A stretch of 64,000 bases of DNA from Nonomuraea soli (GCF_013761175.1 NZ_JACDUR010000003.1:1115441-1179440); one strand, 5' to 3'; positions 1 through 9,423 are shown, counted from the first letter of the stretch. Numbers and translations: made by a program. Notes: generated by a model not told the origin, from the letters alone.

Positions 1-155
1 AAGAGCGTGGCCTGGGGGGTGCCTTTGGCCCATTTGCCCCAATAGACGAGGGTTTTTGGGGCGGCGGAACTGGATGGGGTCTCCTGCAGCTTCGTGCCGC
101 AGGCACCGGTGGCGAGGAGCGCGCCGGCTACGACAACTGCGGTCCAGGTGCGCAT
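1..155 (-). CDS. Extracellular sugar-binding lipoprotein, N-terminus only (ABC importer substrate-binding protein)
   Basis: Reading leftward from ATG 155-153, the frame gives MRTWTAVVVAGALLATGACG followed by a Ser/Ala linker and KTLVYWGKWAKGTPQATL. The first part is a lipoprotein signal peptide with the modified cysteine near residue 19. The second is the usual start of a family-1 solute-binding protein that delivers sugars to an ABC permease. A GAAGGGA ribosome site lies about 9 bases upstream. Only about 51 codons lie in the window; the rest runs off the left edge. It diverges from the ROK regulator, a common layout for a carbohydrate importer and its repressor. The sugar cannot be inferred. 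Confidence 0.75.
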   Translation of the reverse strand, partial: MRTWTAVVVAGALLATGACGTKLQETPSSSAAPKTLVYWGKWAKGTPQATL

Positions 156-195
156 GTGCTGGTCCCTTCGTGGTGGGGGGCGGATGCGCAATAAT

Positions 196-214
196 AAATA
201 CACTTTGTGTTTTA
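196..214. promoter_or_regulatory. Likely operator between sugar importer and ROK regulator
   Basis: The 156-244 gap is AT-rich against GC-rich neighbours and holds an imperfect inverted repeat: AAATACAC (196-203), a TTT spacer and GTGTTTTA (207-214). Its place between divergent genes, and just ahead of the regulator start preferred here (245), fits a ROK operator covering both promoters. That is inference from position and symmetry. Confidence 0.45.
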
Positions 215-244
215 ATGGAAGAGGTCGACGGAAGGAAGGCGTGC

Positions 245-1447
245 GTGCTGATCCGACGTGAGGCGAACCCCCTGCGCCAGGCTGGGAGCCAATCCCGCCT
301 GCGCCGCCTCAATTCCCTGGCCGTCATCGAGACGATCCGGCAGGAGGCCCTGACCATCCCAATGATCGCCCAGGTCACCGGGCTGTCGAAGACGGCGGCG
401 GACTCCGTGGTCGCCAACCTCGTGGAGCTCGGCTGGGCGGAGGCGGTCGAACCCCTGGCGCCGACCGGTGCGGGCCGACCGGCCAGCCGTTACCGGTTCC
501 GAGCCGAGGCCGCCGTCGTGGTCGGCATCGACATCGGCCCGCACACCACCAGGGCAGAGCTCGCCGACCTCAACGGCGAGGTCCTGGCCGGCGATTCAGT
601 CTCCCCATCGCTCACCGATCCGCCCGGCGCGCTCGTCGCGGACGCCGTCCAGGTCGTCGACCGGCTGCTCGCCGCACAGGGCCGGACCAGGGCCGAGGTG
701 TGGTCGATCGGTGTGGCCATCCCGGCCGTCGTCTACCGTGACGTCGTCACGCGCGGAGCTGAGGGCTGGGAGGGCTTCAACGTGCGCGCCGCCCTGGAGT
801 CGCACTTCGACTGCCCGATCTCGGTGGAGAACGACTCGAACCTTGCCGCGTTCGCCGAGGCTTGGCAGGGCAGCGCCACCACCGCCACATCGATGACATA
901 CGTGCACTCGGGCAATCGCACCGGAGCCGGGGTCGTGCTGAACAACACGGTCGTGCGTGGCGCCAACGGCGCGGCCGGAGAGATCGGCGCACTGCCGCAG
1001 CTCGGCTGGGAAAACGCGCAGGAGCACCTGCACGATGTGGAGTTGCTCGATGGCCGGAGGGCGAACCGAGCGGAAGTGTTCGCCGCGGCGGCAGCCGGTG
1101 ACCCGCTCGCCGTACAGGCCGTCGACCGGTTCAGCGGCGTCATCGCCATCGGTATCGCCGCGCTCGTACTGGCTGTCGACCCCGAGATCGTGGTGGTCGG
1201 CGGTGGGAACGTCCGCGCAGGCGACACGTTCCTGGAGCCGCTGCGACGCCACGTCGAAAGGCTGTGCACGGTACGGCCCGCGCCACCCATCGTCCCCTCG
1301 ACGCTGATGGAGCGTGCCTCGATCACCGGAGCGGCGGGGCTGGCGGCGAACACCGTCCTGGAACAGCTCTACGCACTGGCCGACGGCGATCGGCCACTCG
1401 CCGACATGGACGTGCCACCCTGGCAATGGACTTCTGAATCAAGATAG
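245..1447 (+). CDS. ROK-family transcriptional regulator (NagC/XylR type)
   Basis: 400-residue regulator, probably a sugar-responsive repressor of the divergent importer gene. An N-terminal winged HTH (IAQVTGLSKTAADSVVANL) is followed by a ROK sugar-kinase-like fold with the phosphate motif DIGPHTTRAELADLNGEVL, NDSNLAAFAEAW and GAAGEIGAL. The CxCGxxGCxE zinc motif of many ROK kinases is missing, the matching stretch being QLGWENAQEHL, so sugar kinase activity is unlikely. The frame is open further upstream. GTG 245 is preferred because GGAAGG lies about 8 bases before it, while ATG 215 has no ribosome site and abuts the inverted repeat. Confidence 0.85.
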   Translation: MLIRREANPLRQAGSQSRLRRLNSLAVIETIRQEALTIPMIAQVTGLSKTAADSVVANLVELGWAEAVEPLAPTGAGRPASRYRFRAEAAVVVGIDIGPHTTRAELADLNGEVLAGDSVSPSLTDPPGALVADAVQVVDRLLAAQGRTRAEVWSIGVAIPAVVYRDVVTRGAEGWEGFNVRAALESHFDCPISVENDSNLAAFAEAWQGSATTATSMTYVHSGNRTGAGVVLNNTVVRGANGAAGEIGALPQLGWENAQEHLHDVELLDGRRANRAEVFAAAAAGDPLAVQAVDRFSGVIAIGIAALVLAVDPEIVVVGGGNVRAGDTFLEPLRRHVERLCTVRPAPPIVPSTLMERASITGAAGLAANTVLEQLYALADGDRPLADMDVPPWQWTSESR

Positions 1448-1608
1448 TGACTCACCTTGAATCGCTCCGAGTTTGGTGGAGACCTTGGCATGCCCTCGGA
1501 TCATGGAAGCCGCCGCAGCAAAGCAGCGTGGTGGCGAGGCCTTCGGCGCACTCCTCATTCCTTGCCCGGTATTGCAGGGCCGACGGCAGACCGACATATT
1601 TTCCGCTC

Positions 1609-2052
1609 GTGAAAAGATTGATCTCGATCATCCTCACCGCCCTGGCCCTGACCGCTCTTTCCGCCGTTCCCGCCCACGCCGACTACTCGCGGTTCAACCT
1701 TCGCTACATCTGGCTGAAGGAAGGACCCAAGGCAGGCGGCGGCAGCGCCTGTGTCGAGCAGAGCATCAGCCTGGGCGGCACCTACAGGTGGCGTGCATTC
1801 ACCAAGAGCGGTGATCACCAGTACAACATGCGCCACGACTGGAACAACAACCAGCGCGACATCGACATCGCGCCCGGCGTCTACACCTGGCGAGATTGCA
1901 TCACCCAGCGCAACGGCTACTATTCGCTCACGGCCAGCCTGAAGAATGACTACATCGATTACGGCACCGCTTATCTGACGGGCAAGAGCCTCTATGTCTA
2001 CAACGGTGGCGGCTGGTTCACTTTCGGCTCCACCCTGGAACCGCTCATCTGA
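1609..2052 (+). CDS. Small secreted protein of unknown function
   Basis: 147 residues starting at GTG 1609. A classical Sec signal peptide (VKRLISIILTALALTALSAV, cleavage after AHA) leaves a mature protein of about 120 residues rich in Tyr, Trp and Asn with two cysteines. These (SACVEQ and WRDCIT) could form one disulfide outside the cell. No known domain is recognised. An earlier in-frame start at 1447 would place the signal peptide internally and is rejected. A strong hairpin follows the stop, suggesting a monocistronic transcript. Confidence 0.65.
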   Translation: MKRLISIILTALALTALSAVPAHADYSRFNLRYIWLKEGPKAGGGSACVEQSISLGGTYRWRAFTKSGDHQYNMRHDWNNNQRDIDIAPGVYTWRDCITQRNGYYSLTASLKNDYIDYGTAYLTGKSLYVYNGGGWFTFGSTLEPLI

Positions 2053-2081
2053 TCCTTGAGGCGAGCTCGTCCGCTCGCCGC

Positions 2082-2113
2082 CCAGGCACGCCGCCGTCCG
2101 CCGGCGTGCCTGG
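2082..2113 (+). terminator. Strong hairpin terminator after the secreted protein
   Basis: A perfect 12-bp stem (CCAGGCACGCCG at 2082-2093, CGGCGTGCCTGG at 2102-2113) with an 8-base loop, 30 bases past the stop of the 1609 gene. There is no U-tract, as is common for actinomycete terminators. Confidence 0.65.
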
Positions 2114-2248
2114 ACCAGGTCTTCGGTGGCGGCGCTCTGCTAGTGCACCCCGCTGCCAGCACGGATCCATGGGACTGCGCGCTTGTCGGGCGGTCAGCCG
2201 AACGGTTGGGCTGTCGAGGCCGGGAACTGCTGTCGCAGGGAGCACAGA

Positions 2249-5050
2249 TCAATCGTCACGGCAAACCCCCAAGCGAAAGGCGCGCATCTCCCCGGCTTCG
2301 GGGGCGCCGAGCGAGGTGAACAGCTCAACGGCCTGTACGGCGTGCGTTCGAGCCTGGCCGGGTCGGCCGAGAGCATGGTGGGCATGAGCCAGGCCCTGGT
2401 GGGCCCTGCCCTGTGCGAGGAGGCTGCCGATCTCCAACGCGATGGCGAGGGCATCACGGTGACTATCCACGGCCTGGGCCGGGTCACCCGCGGCCAGGAA
2501 AATCTTCCCCAGACCGATGCGGGCAGAGCATTCCATGAAGCGGTCTCCGGCTTCCCGCCAGTAGGCCAGCGCCTGGCTGGAGGCGATAACAGCCGCGCGG
2601 TAGTCTCCGTTCCGCGCCAAAAGATCGCCGAGGATGCCCGTCGTCTGCGCTTTGAGGCTCGGGATCCCGAGCTCCTGTCCCAGCTCGATGGCGTGGCGAC
2701 AATGTTCGGCGGCGAGTTGGACATCACCCAGCTGCTCGTGGACGTTGGCGAGGTTGCCCAGGCTGACGGCCTCTCCCATGCGCAGGCCCTCCCGGCGGCA
2801 GATGTCCAGGGCCTGCTGGAAACAGCCGGCCGCCTCGGCGAACTCACGCAGCAAGGACAGGCCGGCGCCCAGCATGGTGAGAGCGCGTGCCTTCCCGGCC
2901 TGGTCGCCGAGCTCCGTGAACAGATCCAACGCCTGCCGTACATGATCCATGGACTCAGCCACGTGGCCCAGGCTGCGATGGATCACGGCCAGGTGATACA
3001 ACGCGAGGGCCTGCCCTTCGCGGTCGCCTTCGGCTCGGGCCGAGTCCAGCGCCCGGCCGTGCAGGACGAGGGCCTGGGCCAGGTACCCGTGCTCATGGAG
3101 GTAGTGATGGAGGCGATGCGCCAGGGGGCCGATGTCCTGGGTGTGCGGGGCGATGGCCAGGAGGTTGGCGCGTTCGGCGCCCAGCCAGGCGATCCCTGCT
3201 TCCGGGCTGTCCAGCCGCTCCCAGGTGGGCAGCGGTGCGGGCCAGCTCTGCGCATAGTGCGGGAAGGCGGCCGCCAGGGCAGCGCCCGTGCCCTCCACAT
3301 AATGCTCGCAGAGCCGGGTCAGCGCCGCCTGCCGGTCCTCAGGCGGCTTCAGGGCGGCCACGGTGTCGCGGGCGTACTGCCAGAGCAGGTCATGGAGGGT
3401 GTATCGGCCGGGTTCATGCTGGATGAGCATGTTCGCGTCAAGCAGGTCTTCGAGCAGCGTCTCCGTCTGCTGGAGTGGAAGGCGTGCCAGCGCCGCAGCC
3501 GCGTGTGGCTCGATGTCGACGCCAGGGTGCAGGCCGAGCAGGCTGAACAGGTGTTGCTGGGCAGCGCCGAGCTGCTCGTAGGACAGGCTGAATGCGGCTG
3601 CGACGCCGCGATCGGTGCTGGTCAGCCCGGCCAGTTGCCTGCGCTGGTCGCGCAGCCGGTCGGCCAGATAGCGGACCGTCCATCGAGGCCGGTGCCGCAA
3701 CCGGGCGGCGGCGATCCGTACTGCCAGCGGCAGACCGCCGCAGAGCTGGACCACGTCCAGAGCCGCCGCGGGCTCGTCGTGCACCCGGTCACCCACGATG
3801 GCGGTGAACAAGGCCAGCGCGTCCGCGGTGGACAGCACGTCCAAGGACATGGCGGAGGCGCCGTCCAAGTCCACCAGCCGCCGTCGGCTGGTGATCAGCA
3901 TGAGGCTGCGAGTGGTGCCGGGGAGCAGCGCCCGGACATGGTCGGTGTCGGCGATGTTGTCCAGCACGACCAGCAGCCGCCGGTTGGCCAGTTCGGTCCG
4001 CCACAGCGCGGTCCGGTCGGCCTCGCCGGCCGGGATCCGCTCGGGTGGCAGGCCGAGCTGGCGCAGCAGGGTCTCTAACGCGGCGCTCGGCTCGAGCGGG
4101 GCATGCCCGGCGGTGTGGGCGTGCAGATCGACGAAGAGCTGCCCGTCGGGGAACCTGTCGGCCAGGCGATGGGCGGCGTGGACGGCCAGAGCGGTCTTGC
4201 CGACCCCGGCCATGCCGTCGATCGTCGAGATCGTCGCCGGCCCTGAGCCGGCTAGTCGGTCGAGTCCTGCGATCCGTCCGACGAAGTCCGGGACGTCCTG
4301 GGGCAGGAAGGAGAGGATCCGCGGCCTCACCCTCGCCGGTTCGGGGACAGCAGCCGCGTCGTCGCGGAGGATGGAGCGCTCCAGCTCCAGGAAAGCCCGG
4401 CTGGGATCCAGACCCTGTTCATCGGCTAGTCGGATGCGGAAGTCGCGTCCGAGCGCCAGCGCGTCCGCCTGCCGCCCGCAGCGGTGCAGCGCCAGCATCA
4501 ACTGCCTGATCAGCCGCTCGCGCAGCGGATGGGCGTCGAGTACGGCAGGCAGTTCCTCCACGAGGACCTCGTGATGGCCCATGACCAGCTCGGCTTCCGC
4601 CAGCTGCTCCACCGCACGCAGCCGCCGTTCCTCGAGCCGTTCCCGGGCTTGGGCGACATAGTCGGCGTTCACGTCGGCCAGCGCCTGGCCCCGCCACAGC
4701 GTCAGCGCCCCGCGGATCTCCCCGGCGGCGACCCGGTCGATGAACTCCTGCAGATCCACCTGTCCCGGTTCGGGCCGGATCACATAACCGGCGCTCTGCG
4801 TGGCCAGCATCGCGTCGGCGCCCGCCTCACGCAGCGGTTTCCTGATCGCCGCGATCGAGGCCTGAATCTGCGCGCGTGCCGTGTCCGGCGGCGTGGTGCC
4901 CCACATCGCGCCGATCAACCGTTCGACTCCGATCACGGTTCCGGCATGCAGCAGCAGGTAGGCCAGGACCGCCCGATGCCGCGGAGCCATCGGTGACGTG
5001 ACCCCTTCGGTCACCGACAGCCCCACCGGGCCAAGAAGTGTGAAACGCAC
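2249..5050 (-). CDS. SARP/AfsR-type regulator: BTAD, NB-ARC ATPase and TPR domains
   Basis: 933-residue regulator of the kind that activates secondary-metabolite or stress genes. Residues 1-95 form an OmpR-like winged helix (MRFTLLGPVGLSV, GYVIRPEPGQVDL), 97-230 the bacterial transcriptional activation domain, and about 250-560 an NB-ARC ATPase with Walker A GMAGVGKT at 279-286 and Walker B LLVVLDNI. The C-terminal third is TPR repeats, probably a sensor or oligomerisation region. Closely similar in layout and length to the second such protein at 28095-30869. Its target is unclear: the flanks hold a secreted protein and decayed genes. Confidence 0.88.
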   Translation of the reverse strand: MRFTLLGPVGLSVTEGVTSPMAPRHRAVLAYLLLHAGTVIGVERLIGAMWGTTPPDTARAQIQASIAAIRKPLREAGADAMLATQSAGYVIRPEPGQVDLQEFIDRVAAGEIRGALTLWRGQALADVNADYVAQARERLEERRLRAVEQLAEAELVMGHHEVLVEELPAVLDAHPLRERLIRQLMLALHRCGRQADALALGRDFRIRLADEQGLDPSRAFLELERSILRDDAAAVPEPARVRPRILSFLPQDVPDFVGRIAGLDRLAGSGPATISTIDGMAGVGKTALAVHAAHRLADRFPDGQLFVDLHAHTAGHAPLEPSAALETLLRQLGLPPERIPAGEADRTALWRTELANRRLLVVLDNIADTDHVRALLPGTTRSLMLITSRRRLVDLDGASAMSLDVLSTADALALFTAIVGDRVHDEPAAALDVVQLCGGLPLAVRIAAARLRHRPRWTVRYLADRLRDQRRQLAGLTSTDRGVAAAFSLSYEQLGAAQQHLFSLLGLHPGVDIEPHAAAALARLPLQQTETLLEDLLDANMLIQHEPGRYTLHDLLWQYARDTVAALKPPEDRQAALTRLCEHYVEGTGAALAAAFPHYAQSWPAPLPTWERLDSPEAGIAWLGAERANLLAIAPHTQDIGPLAHRLHHYLHEHGYLAQALVLHGRALDSARAEGDREGQALALYHLAVIHRSLGHVAESMDHVRQALDLFTELGDQAGKARALTMLGAGLSLLREFAEAAGCFQQALDICRREGLRMGEAVSLGNLANVHEQLGDVQLAAEHCRHAIELGQELGIPSLKAQTTGILGDLLARNGDYRAAVIASSQALAYWREAGDRFMECSARIGLGKIFLAAGDPAQAVDSHRDALAIALEIGSLLAQGRAHQGLAHAHHALGRPGQARTHAVQAVELFTSLGAPEAGEMRAFRLGVCRDD

Positions 5051-5170
5051 TATTCACCCTCCATGCCACCACTCGTGGCGAACGTAGGGGGAATCTAGCA
5101 AGGGCCACCCGCAGAATGCGTCCCAGGTCCACCAGCGAGGCGGCTGTACCCGGCAGGGGGCGACCATCGC

Positions 5171-5280
5171 GCGTTAACGGCGTGCATCGCCACCAACCTC
5201 AAGGCTGCCCGGGAGGCCCGGCTGTCCTACAGCGAGATCGCCGAAGCCGTCGGCCGCGCTGGGCTCAACGTGATTATTCG
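5171..5280 (+). other. Possible remnant of a small HTH gene
   Basis: Plus-strand frame from 5171 reads IATNLKAAREARLSYSEIAE then AVGR, a helix-turn-helix-like segment, then loses sense. There is no start codon or downstream domain, so at best it is a fragment. The rest of 5051-5330 holds only the promoter of the SARP gene and nothing else recognised. Confidence 0.3.
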
Positions 5281-5331
5281 GCTCCGGTACGGCTCGCGCA
5301 CCCACTCCGGGTGCCGTCAGCCACGCCAGTG

Positions 5332-5783
5332 TCAAGGTCCAGTTGATCGCGACCTCGGTGGCGAGTACATGTTGACGTCGTCGACGTGGCACGTGGCCGA
5401 GACACAACGAGCAGGAACTTCTCGGCATCCACCTTCGGCTGCTGGGAGACATCGGAGTTGGGGGCCGTCGGCCCTCGCACCGGGCGCAGGAGTGGCCGGG
5501 TGGCGTTGGCCGGTGGGTCCAGTAGGACCGGTTGAGGCCCATTATCGCCTTCTGCGCCGTGTCGCTGGTCGAGCCCCGAGAGCAGGCGCGCTTCCCGGGG
5601 AGGTCCGGGGTGGGATAGCCCTGGCCTCGCTCACGGCGGCTGCCTGGTGCTCCACCAGGGGACGAGATCGACGTCGAAGGCGCCGTTACGCAGCCGCTCA
5701 AAAGCGTGGGCCTGCGCGGGCGACGAGTGGACGACCGCGGTCAGCGCCATCACAACGCAGCGCACTCGGGATCGAACCGACAT
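5332..5783 (-). pseudogene. Decayed secreted carbohydrate-binding protein
   Basis: From ATG 5783 (minus) a Sec signal peptide ending AQAHA is followed by FERLRNGAFDVDLVPWW, typical of the first strand of a secreted carbohydrate-binding module, then a stop at 5631. Other frames further left still carry recognisable pieces: a DTAQKAIMGLN segment, a segment with VDAEKF, and finally CHVDDVNMYS, like the closing strand of such modules. At least two frameshifts separate them. This is a judgement from motif order; the family cannot be fixed. Confidence 0.45.
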
Positions 5784-6180
5784 GCCAGCCCTTCTCTCGG
5801 ATACGGCCGACCGTACGGACCGGACAGGGCAGGCATTCTTTGTGATCCGGAAGAGCGTTGCAATTCCGTGCACGGAATGACGAGGTCGTGTTTGACAGAC
5901 GAACGGAACAAGATTTAAATGATGTGCCTGTCGCGTGACATCGGCGAGGAGAACGCCGAGGGCATGGAGGCACCGTAGTAGGGGGTTCGATCTCGTGACT
6001 TCGCAGTCCATCACCCTTATCTGAGTTTCGCCGCGACGCTCCGTGTCGCTCTGCCTTACCGGTCCTGACACCGTTCACGGCAGATGCATTCCATCGGTCT
6101 GAGCGCTTTCTCGCCTTTCCCATGTGTATTCCACGCTGCGCGAGAGGCTTGTTTCGCAACCCATGAAAAGGATCCACTTC

Positions 6181-7071
6181 GTGCACCTCACTCACATTTC
6201 CGCCACGCCTGATGACAGCGCCGCCGTCCTTGCCGAGATCAGGGCCATGGTCTCTCAGCCGCCCGCCCTTCCGGCCGAGGCCGACCTGACGCCCCTGCTG
6301 CCGCACACCGGCGGCGTTCCCACCACCTGGGTCAACGCTCCCCACGAACCGGAGACCGGGGTCACCATCTACGTCCACGGGGGTGGGTTCGAGTACACCA
6401 ACCGCCACCTGGAGCAGGTCATGGCCTATCGCCTCTCCCAGGCGACCGGGCGTCCCGTCCTGGCAGTGGACTACCGGCTGGCCCCCGAGCACCGGTACCC
6501 GGCCGCGCTCGAGGACGTGGTGGCCGTCTACCGAAGCCTGCTCGACCAGGGCATGCCCGCCTCCCGGATCCTCCTCGCAGGCGAGTCCGCCGGGGCCACG
6601 CTGGTGTTGTCGGCGCTGCTCGTCCTCAAGCGGGAGGGCGATCTCCTGCCAGGCGGGGCGCTGGCCGTTTCCCCGCAGACCGACTTCACCCTGTCCAGCC
6701 CCTCCATCGACACCAACGATGGCCAGGATGTCGTCACCAGAGCCGTGCTCGGCCATGTCCGCACGCAGTACCTCGGCGGAGCGCGGCCTGATCAGGCGCC
6801 CCAGTCGCCGTTGCACGGCGACCTCACCGGGCTGCCGCCGCTGCTGATCGTGGCCGGTTCGAAGGAGGTCATGCTCGACGACGCACGGCGCTTCGCCGAG
6901 GCCGCTGCCGCTGCCGGGGGAATCGTCCGCCTGGACATCTATGAGGGCATGCCACACGCCTTCCACGCCAGCGTGCTTTCCGCCGAACTCTCCCCTACCG
7001 CCACGACCCTGCTCCACCGCATCCAAAAGTGGAGCGGCTCGATCCGGTCGGGTGTCCACATCGCGGAATGA
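6181..7071 (+). CDS. Alpha/beta-hydrolase esterase, hormone-sensitive-lipase family
   Basis: 296-residue cytoplasmic hydrolase of short-chain esters. It shows the oxyanion-hole motif HGGGF at 66-70, the nucleophile elbow GESAG with Ser136, YRLAPEHRYPAA after the oxyanion loop, and C-terminal acid and histidine in MLDDARRF and GMPHAFH: a complete catalytic set. GTG 6181 is preferred because AAAGGA lies about 8 bases upstream; ATG 6163 in the same frame lacks a ribosome site. Flanked by decayed genes and apparently transcribed alone. The substrate is unknown. Confidence 0.85.
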   Translation: MHLTHISATPDDSAAVLAEIRAMVSQPPALPAEADLTPLLPHTGGVPTTWVNAPHEPETGVTIYVHGGGFEYTNRHLEQVMAYRLSQATGRPVLAVDYRLAPEHRYPAALEDVVAVYRSLLDQGMPASRILLAGESAGATLVLSALLVLKREGDLLPGGALAVSPQTDFTLSSPSIDTNDGQDVVTRAVLGHVRTQYLGGARPDQAPQSPLHGDLTGLPPLLIVAGSKEVMLDDARRFAEAAAAAGGIVRLDIYEGMPHAFHASVLSAELSPTATTLLHRIQKWSGSIRSGVHIAE

Positions 7072-7219
7072 CGTGAATGGCCGCCGAGCAGGTCCTCCCG
7101 CTGCGGCTGAGGATCCATGGCAGCCTGGGCCCAGGGACTTCGACATCGCCGCTTCTCGCTGACTACTCCGGCCACGCCGAGTTCTGGACGACCTCGACAC
7201 CAGGTCTGTCGCCTCGGGG

Positions 7220-7487
7220 TCAGCCGGGTGTCGGGAGGTGCGCTAGGTAACCGGCCGAGCTCAGCACCAGGCCGAGCAGCAGCACCCGGCTAGCGCCGAC
7301 GCGGTCCAGCAGGATCCCGACGTACGGCTGCGCCAGCCCGGTCAGCGCGGTGCCGAGCGCGGCGGCCACCGCCAGAACAGTGACGCTCATCCCATAGACC
7401 CGACGGCCGGGGCGAAGAACACCCCGCCGAGAAGTTCAGGCCGAACGAGACGGTCGTCGCCGCCAGCGCGGCCCAGCCAGCCCTCAT
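7220..7487 (-). pseudogene. N-terminal fragment of an MFS transporter, frameshifted
   Basis: From ATG 7487 (minus) the frame gives MRAGWAALAATTVSFGLNFS, the first membrane helix of a major-facilitator permease. One frame over, MSVTVLAVAAALGTALTGLA continues through QPYVGILLDRVGASRVLLL, the second helix and the conserved loop 2-3 motif, before stopping at 7220. Two single-base shifts break the frame near 7390-7430. About 80 of some 400 residues remain. Confidence 0.6.
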
Positions 7488-7528
7488 CCCCGCACCTTGA
7501 CGGCCGACGCAGCGGCGGTGGTCTTGGC

Positions 7529-7750
7529 TCAGTCGGTGCTCGCCCGGTCGAGCGCGTTCTTGAGCGCGCCGGGGATGGAGTAGTTGAACTTTGGGGCGGC
7601 GATCAGCAGCCTGCCGGCCCCGGTGATCCGCCGGCGAGGGCCACTGGTGCTCAACCTCCATGCCGGCTGGCCGCAACCCTTGCGCCGCGCGCAGCGGGGC
7701 CGCGTCGCGGGAGCCGGTGCGCAGGCTGCTGAAATGCCAAGGATCTTCAT
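7529..7750 (-). pseudogene. NADPH-dependent FMN reductase, broken
   Basis: Starts MKILGIS at ATG 7750 (minus). Restoring one lost base gives SSLRTGSRDA, the flavin-phosphate loop of the NADPH-dependent FMN reductase (flavodoxin-like) family. Another frame later gives APKFNYSIPGALKNALDRAS, the conserved block of the same family, ending at 7529. The second half of the usual protein is missing. At least two frameshifts. Confidence 0.6.
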
Positions 7751-7804
7751 GCAAGTCCAATCGCAGGGAGCCTCGGTTCCGAGGCGGATCCTGCGGCCCG
7801 CCAC

Positions 7805-7885
7805 CGATACATCCGCAGTGGGCACGCTATGCGGGCTCTCCGAGGCCACCGATCGGGCTATGGCGAACGCATGGTGGATGTATCG
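7805..7885. promoter_or_regulatory. Spaced inverted repeat upstream of the XRE regulator
   Basis: CGATACATCC (7805-7814) and GGATGTATCG (7876-7885) are perfect 10-bp inverted half sites about 60 bases apart, between the dead reductase and the XRE gene at 8095. They could be binding sites of the XRE protein. No other evidence. Confidence 0.3.
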
Positions 7886-8094
7886 ACCTCGTCGCCCACG
7901 ATCGGCGTCATGACCTTCGAGACCTCTGACCAGGAGAACGCCGACGCCGTTCGCGGACGAAGGCTGTATCGGGAGCGGCACCGCCGCCGGGCCGTCCGGG
8001 GACCGGACCTGAGCGCCAGGACCCAGCCACACGACAGAGCACTTGCATCGGCTCAGGCCACGGCCGTCTCCTCGCCGGTGGTAGGGGGCGGTCG

Positions 8095-8679
8095 GTGAAC
8101 TTCGGGGCGGAGCTGCGCCGGCGGCGGCGCAGCCGCGGAATGAGCCAGCTGACGCTGGCCGACCTTGCCGGGACCGGGCAGCGCCATCTCAGCTACCTGG
8201 AGCGAGGGTTGGCGCGGCCGGGGCGTTCGCTGGTGCTGCGGCTGGCCGTACAGCTCGGGCTGAGTCCGGCCGAGCGTGATGAGTTGCTGCTGGCGGCCGG
8301 CCTGGCACCGGAGCCGGAGCCGGAGACGGGCGGCCCGCCGGTTGAGCGCGAAGCGCTGGAGGCGGTGCTCAAGGGCTATCTGCCCGCCCCGGCGCTGATC
8401 ATCGACCCGGATGGAGGAGTGGTCGCCGCCAACGAGGCGGTGGTTTTGCTCACTGAGGGGTCGGAGCCCGGCTCTGTGTGCCGCCTCCTGGAATCCCGCG
8501 ACGCCGATGCCCGCCGTGGATTCGGCGCCCCGCTGAGGCTGCGGAGCCTCCGTGGTGAGCTGAGGCTGCTCTCGGTGATCACTTCGCTCGCCGCGGCGGA
8601 ACCCTCCTGGAAGGGATACCTGCTGAAGACCCTGTTGCCCGCCGACGCCCGGACAGCGGAACTGCTCCGGAGATCATGA
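8095..8679 (+). CDS. XRE-family transcriptional regulator, MmyB-like
   Basis: 194 residues from GTG 8095. An N-terminal Xre HTH at about 3-62 (FGAELRRRRRSRGMSQLTLA, HLSYLERGLARPGRSLVLRL) is followed by a region like the MmyB ligand-binding domain (YLPAPALIIDPDGGVVAANE). The usual MmyB-type protein is about 270-290 residues, so this is short or truncated at the C-terminus. Such regulators often sit beside oxidoreductase genes, and here the neighbours are a dead FMN reductase and a dead PPOX-like gene, so its targets may be gone. Confidence 0.8.
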   Translation: MNFGAELRRRRRSRGMSQLTLADLAGTGQRHLSYLERGLARPGRSLVLRLAVQLGLSPAERDELLLAAGLAPEPEPETGGPPVEREALEAVLKGYLPAPALIIDPDGGVVAANEAVVLLTEGSEPGSVCRLLESRDADARRGFGAPLRLRSLRGELRLLSVITSLAAAEPSWKGYLLKTLLPADARTAELLRRS

Positions 8680-8712
8680 TGTCCTGCTCCCGCTTATATC
8701 GCCATGTAGCTA

Positions 8713-9300
8713 TTGATCGCACCGCTGACACTCCAGGAGCACCACCATGAGTCGCACGGCAGCGACCGCGCCTACCGCCGTATGCCCGCCGAGCCCGCCG
8801 AGCCCGCCGAGCCCGACTGGCTCGGGCCGGATGAGAGGGCGTTCGTCGCCGAACGTGACAGCTTCTATCTGGCCACGGTGAGCCAGACCGGCTGGCCGTA
8901 CATCCAGCACCGCGAAGGACCGGCCGGCTTCCTGCGTGTCCTGGACGGGCACACCCTCGGCTTCGCCGACGTCCAGGGCAACCGCCAGTACATCACCCGA
9001 GGCAACCTCGACCACGACGACCGTGTCTCGCAGTTCCTTATGGACTGCTCCACCCAGACCCGGCCGAAGATCCTGGGTCGGGCCCGGGCGGTGGAGGATG
9101 ACCAGTCGCTGGCCCCGGCGGCTGCCGTGCGAAGGTGGAGCGAGCCGTACTGATCGACGTCGAGGGCTTCGACTGGAACTGCCCGCAGCCATCCCGCACC
9201 TGTTCCCCGCGACGCCGTCGAGCACGCCCTGAACCATCTGGGAGATCGCATCGGTGAGCTCGAGCGGGAGAACGCGCGGCTGCGCGGGGAGCGGCCATGA
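8713..9300 (+). pseudogene. Pyridoxamine-5'-phosphate-oxidase-like flavoprotein, frameshifted
   Basis: The first frame (TTG 8713) gives HGSDRAYRRM, then AFVAERDSFYLATVSQTGWP and YIQHREGPAGFLRVLDGHTL, clear PPOX-fold flavoprotein sequence, and runs to 9153. The family's next segment, AKVERAVLIDVEGFDWNCPQ, is in a second frame, and the helical tail LGDRIGELERENARLRGERP in a third, ending at TGA 9300. Two frameshifts split an otherwise near-complete gene, so it is recently inactivated. Confidence 0.7.
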
Positions 9301-9423
9301 GCCCGCCCCTGCCGGGCGAGCCGCACGCCGCCTGGCACTACGAGCACGTGCGCGACCGCTGAGCGTGGAAGTAGTTGCGCTGCATGAGCTCAGCTCGGCG
9401 GAAGCGCAGAACATCTGAAGCGT

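Noticed and set aside
2183..4078. Long plus-strand open frame of 631 codons
   Set aside because: Antisense shadow of the SARP gene; Gln/Gly/Arg-rich with no domain.
5698..7200. Long minus-strand frame opposite the esterase
   Set aside because: Shadow of the esterase gene; low-complexity and without family resemblance.
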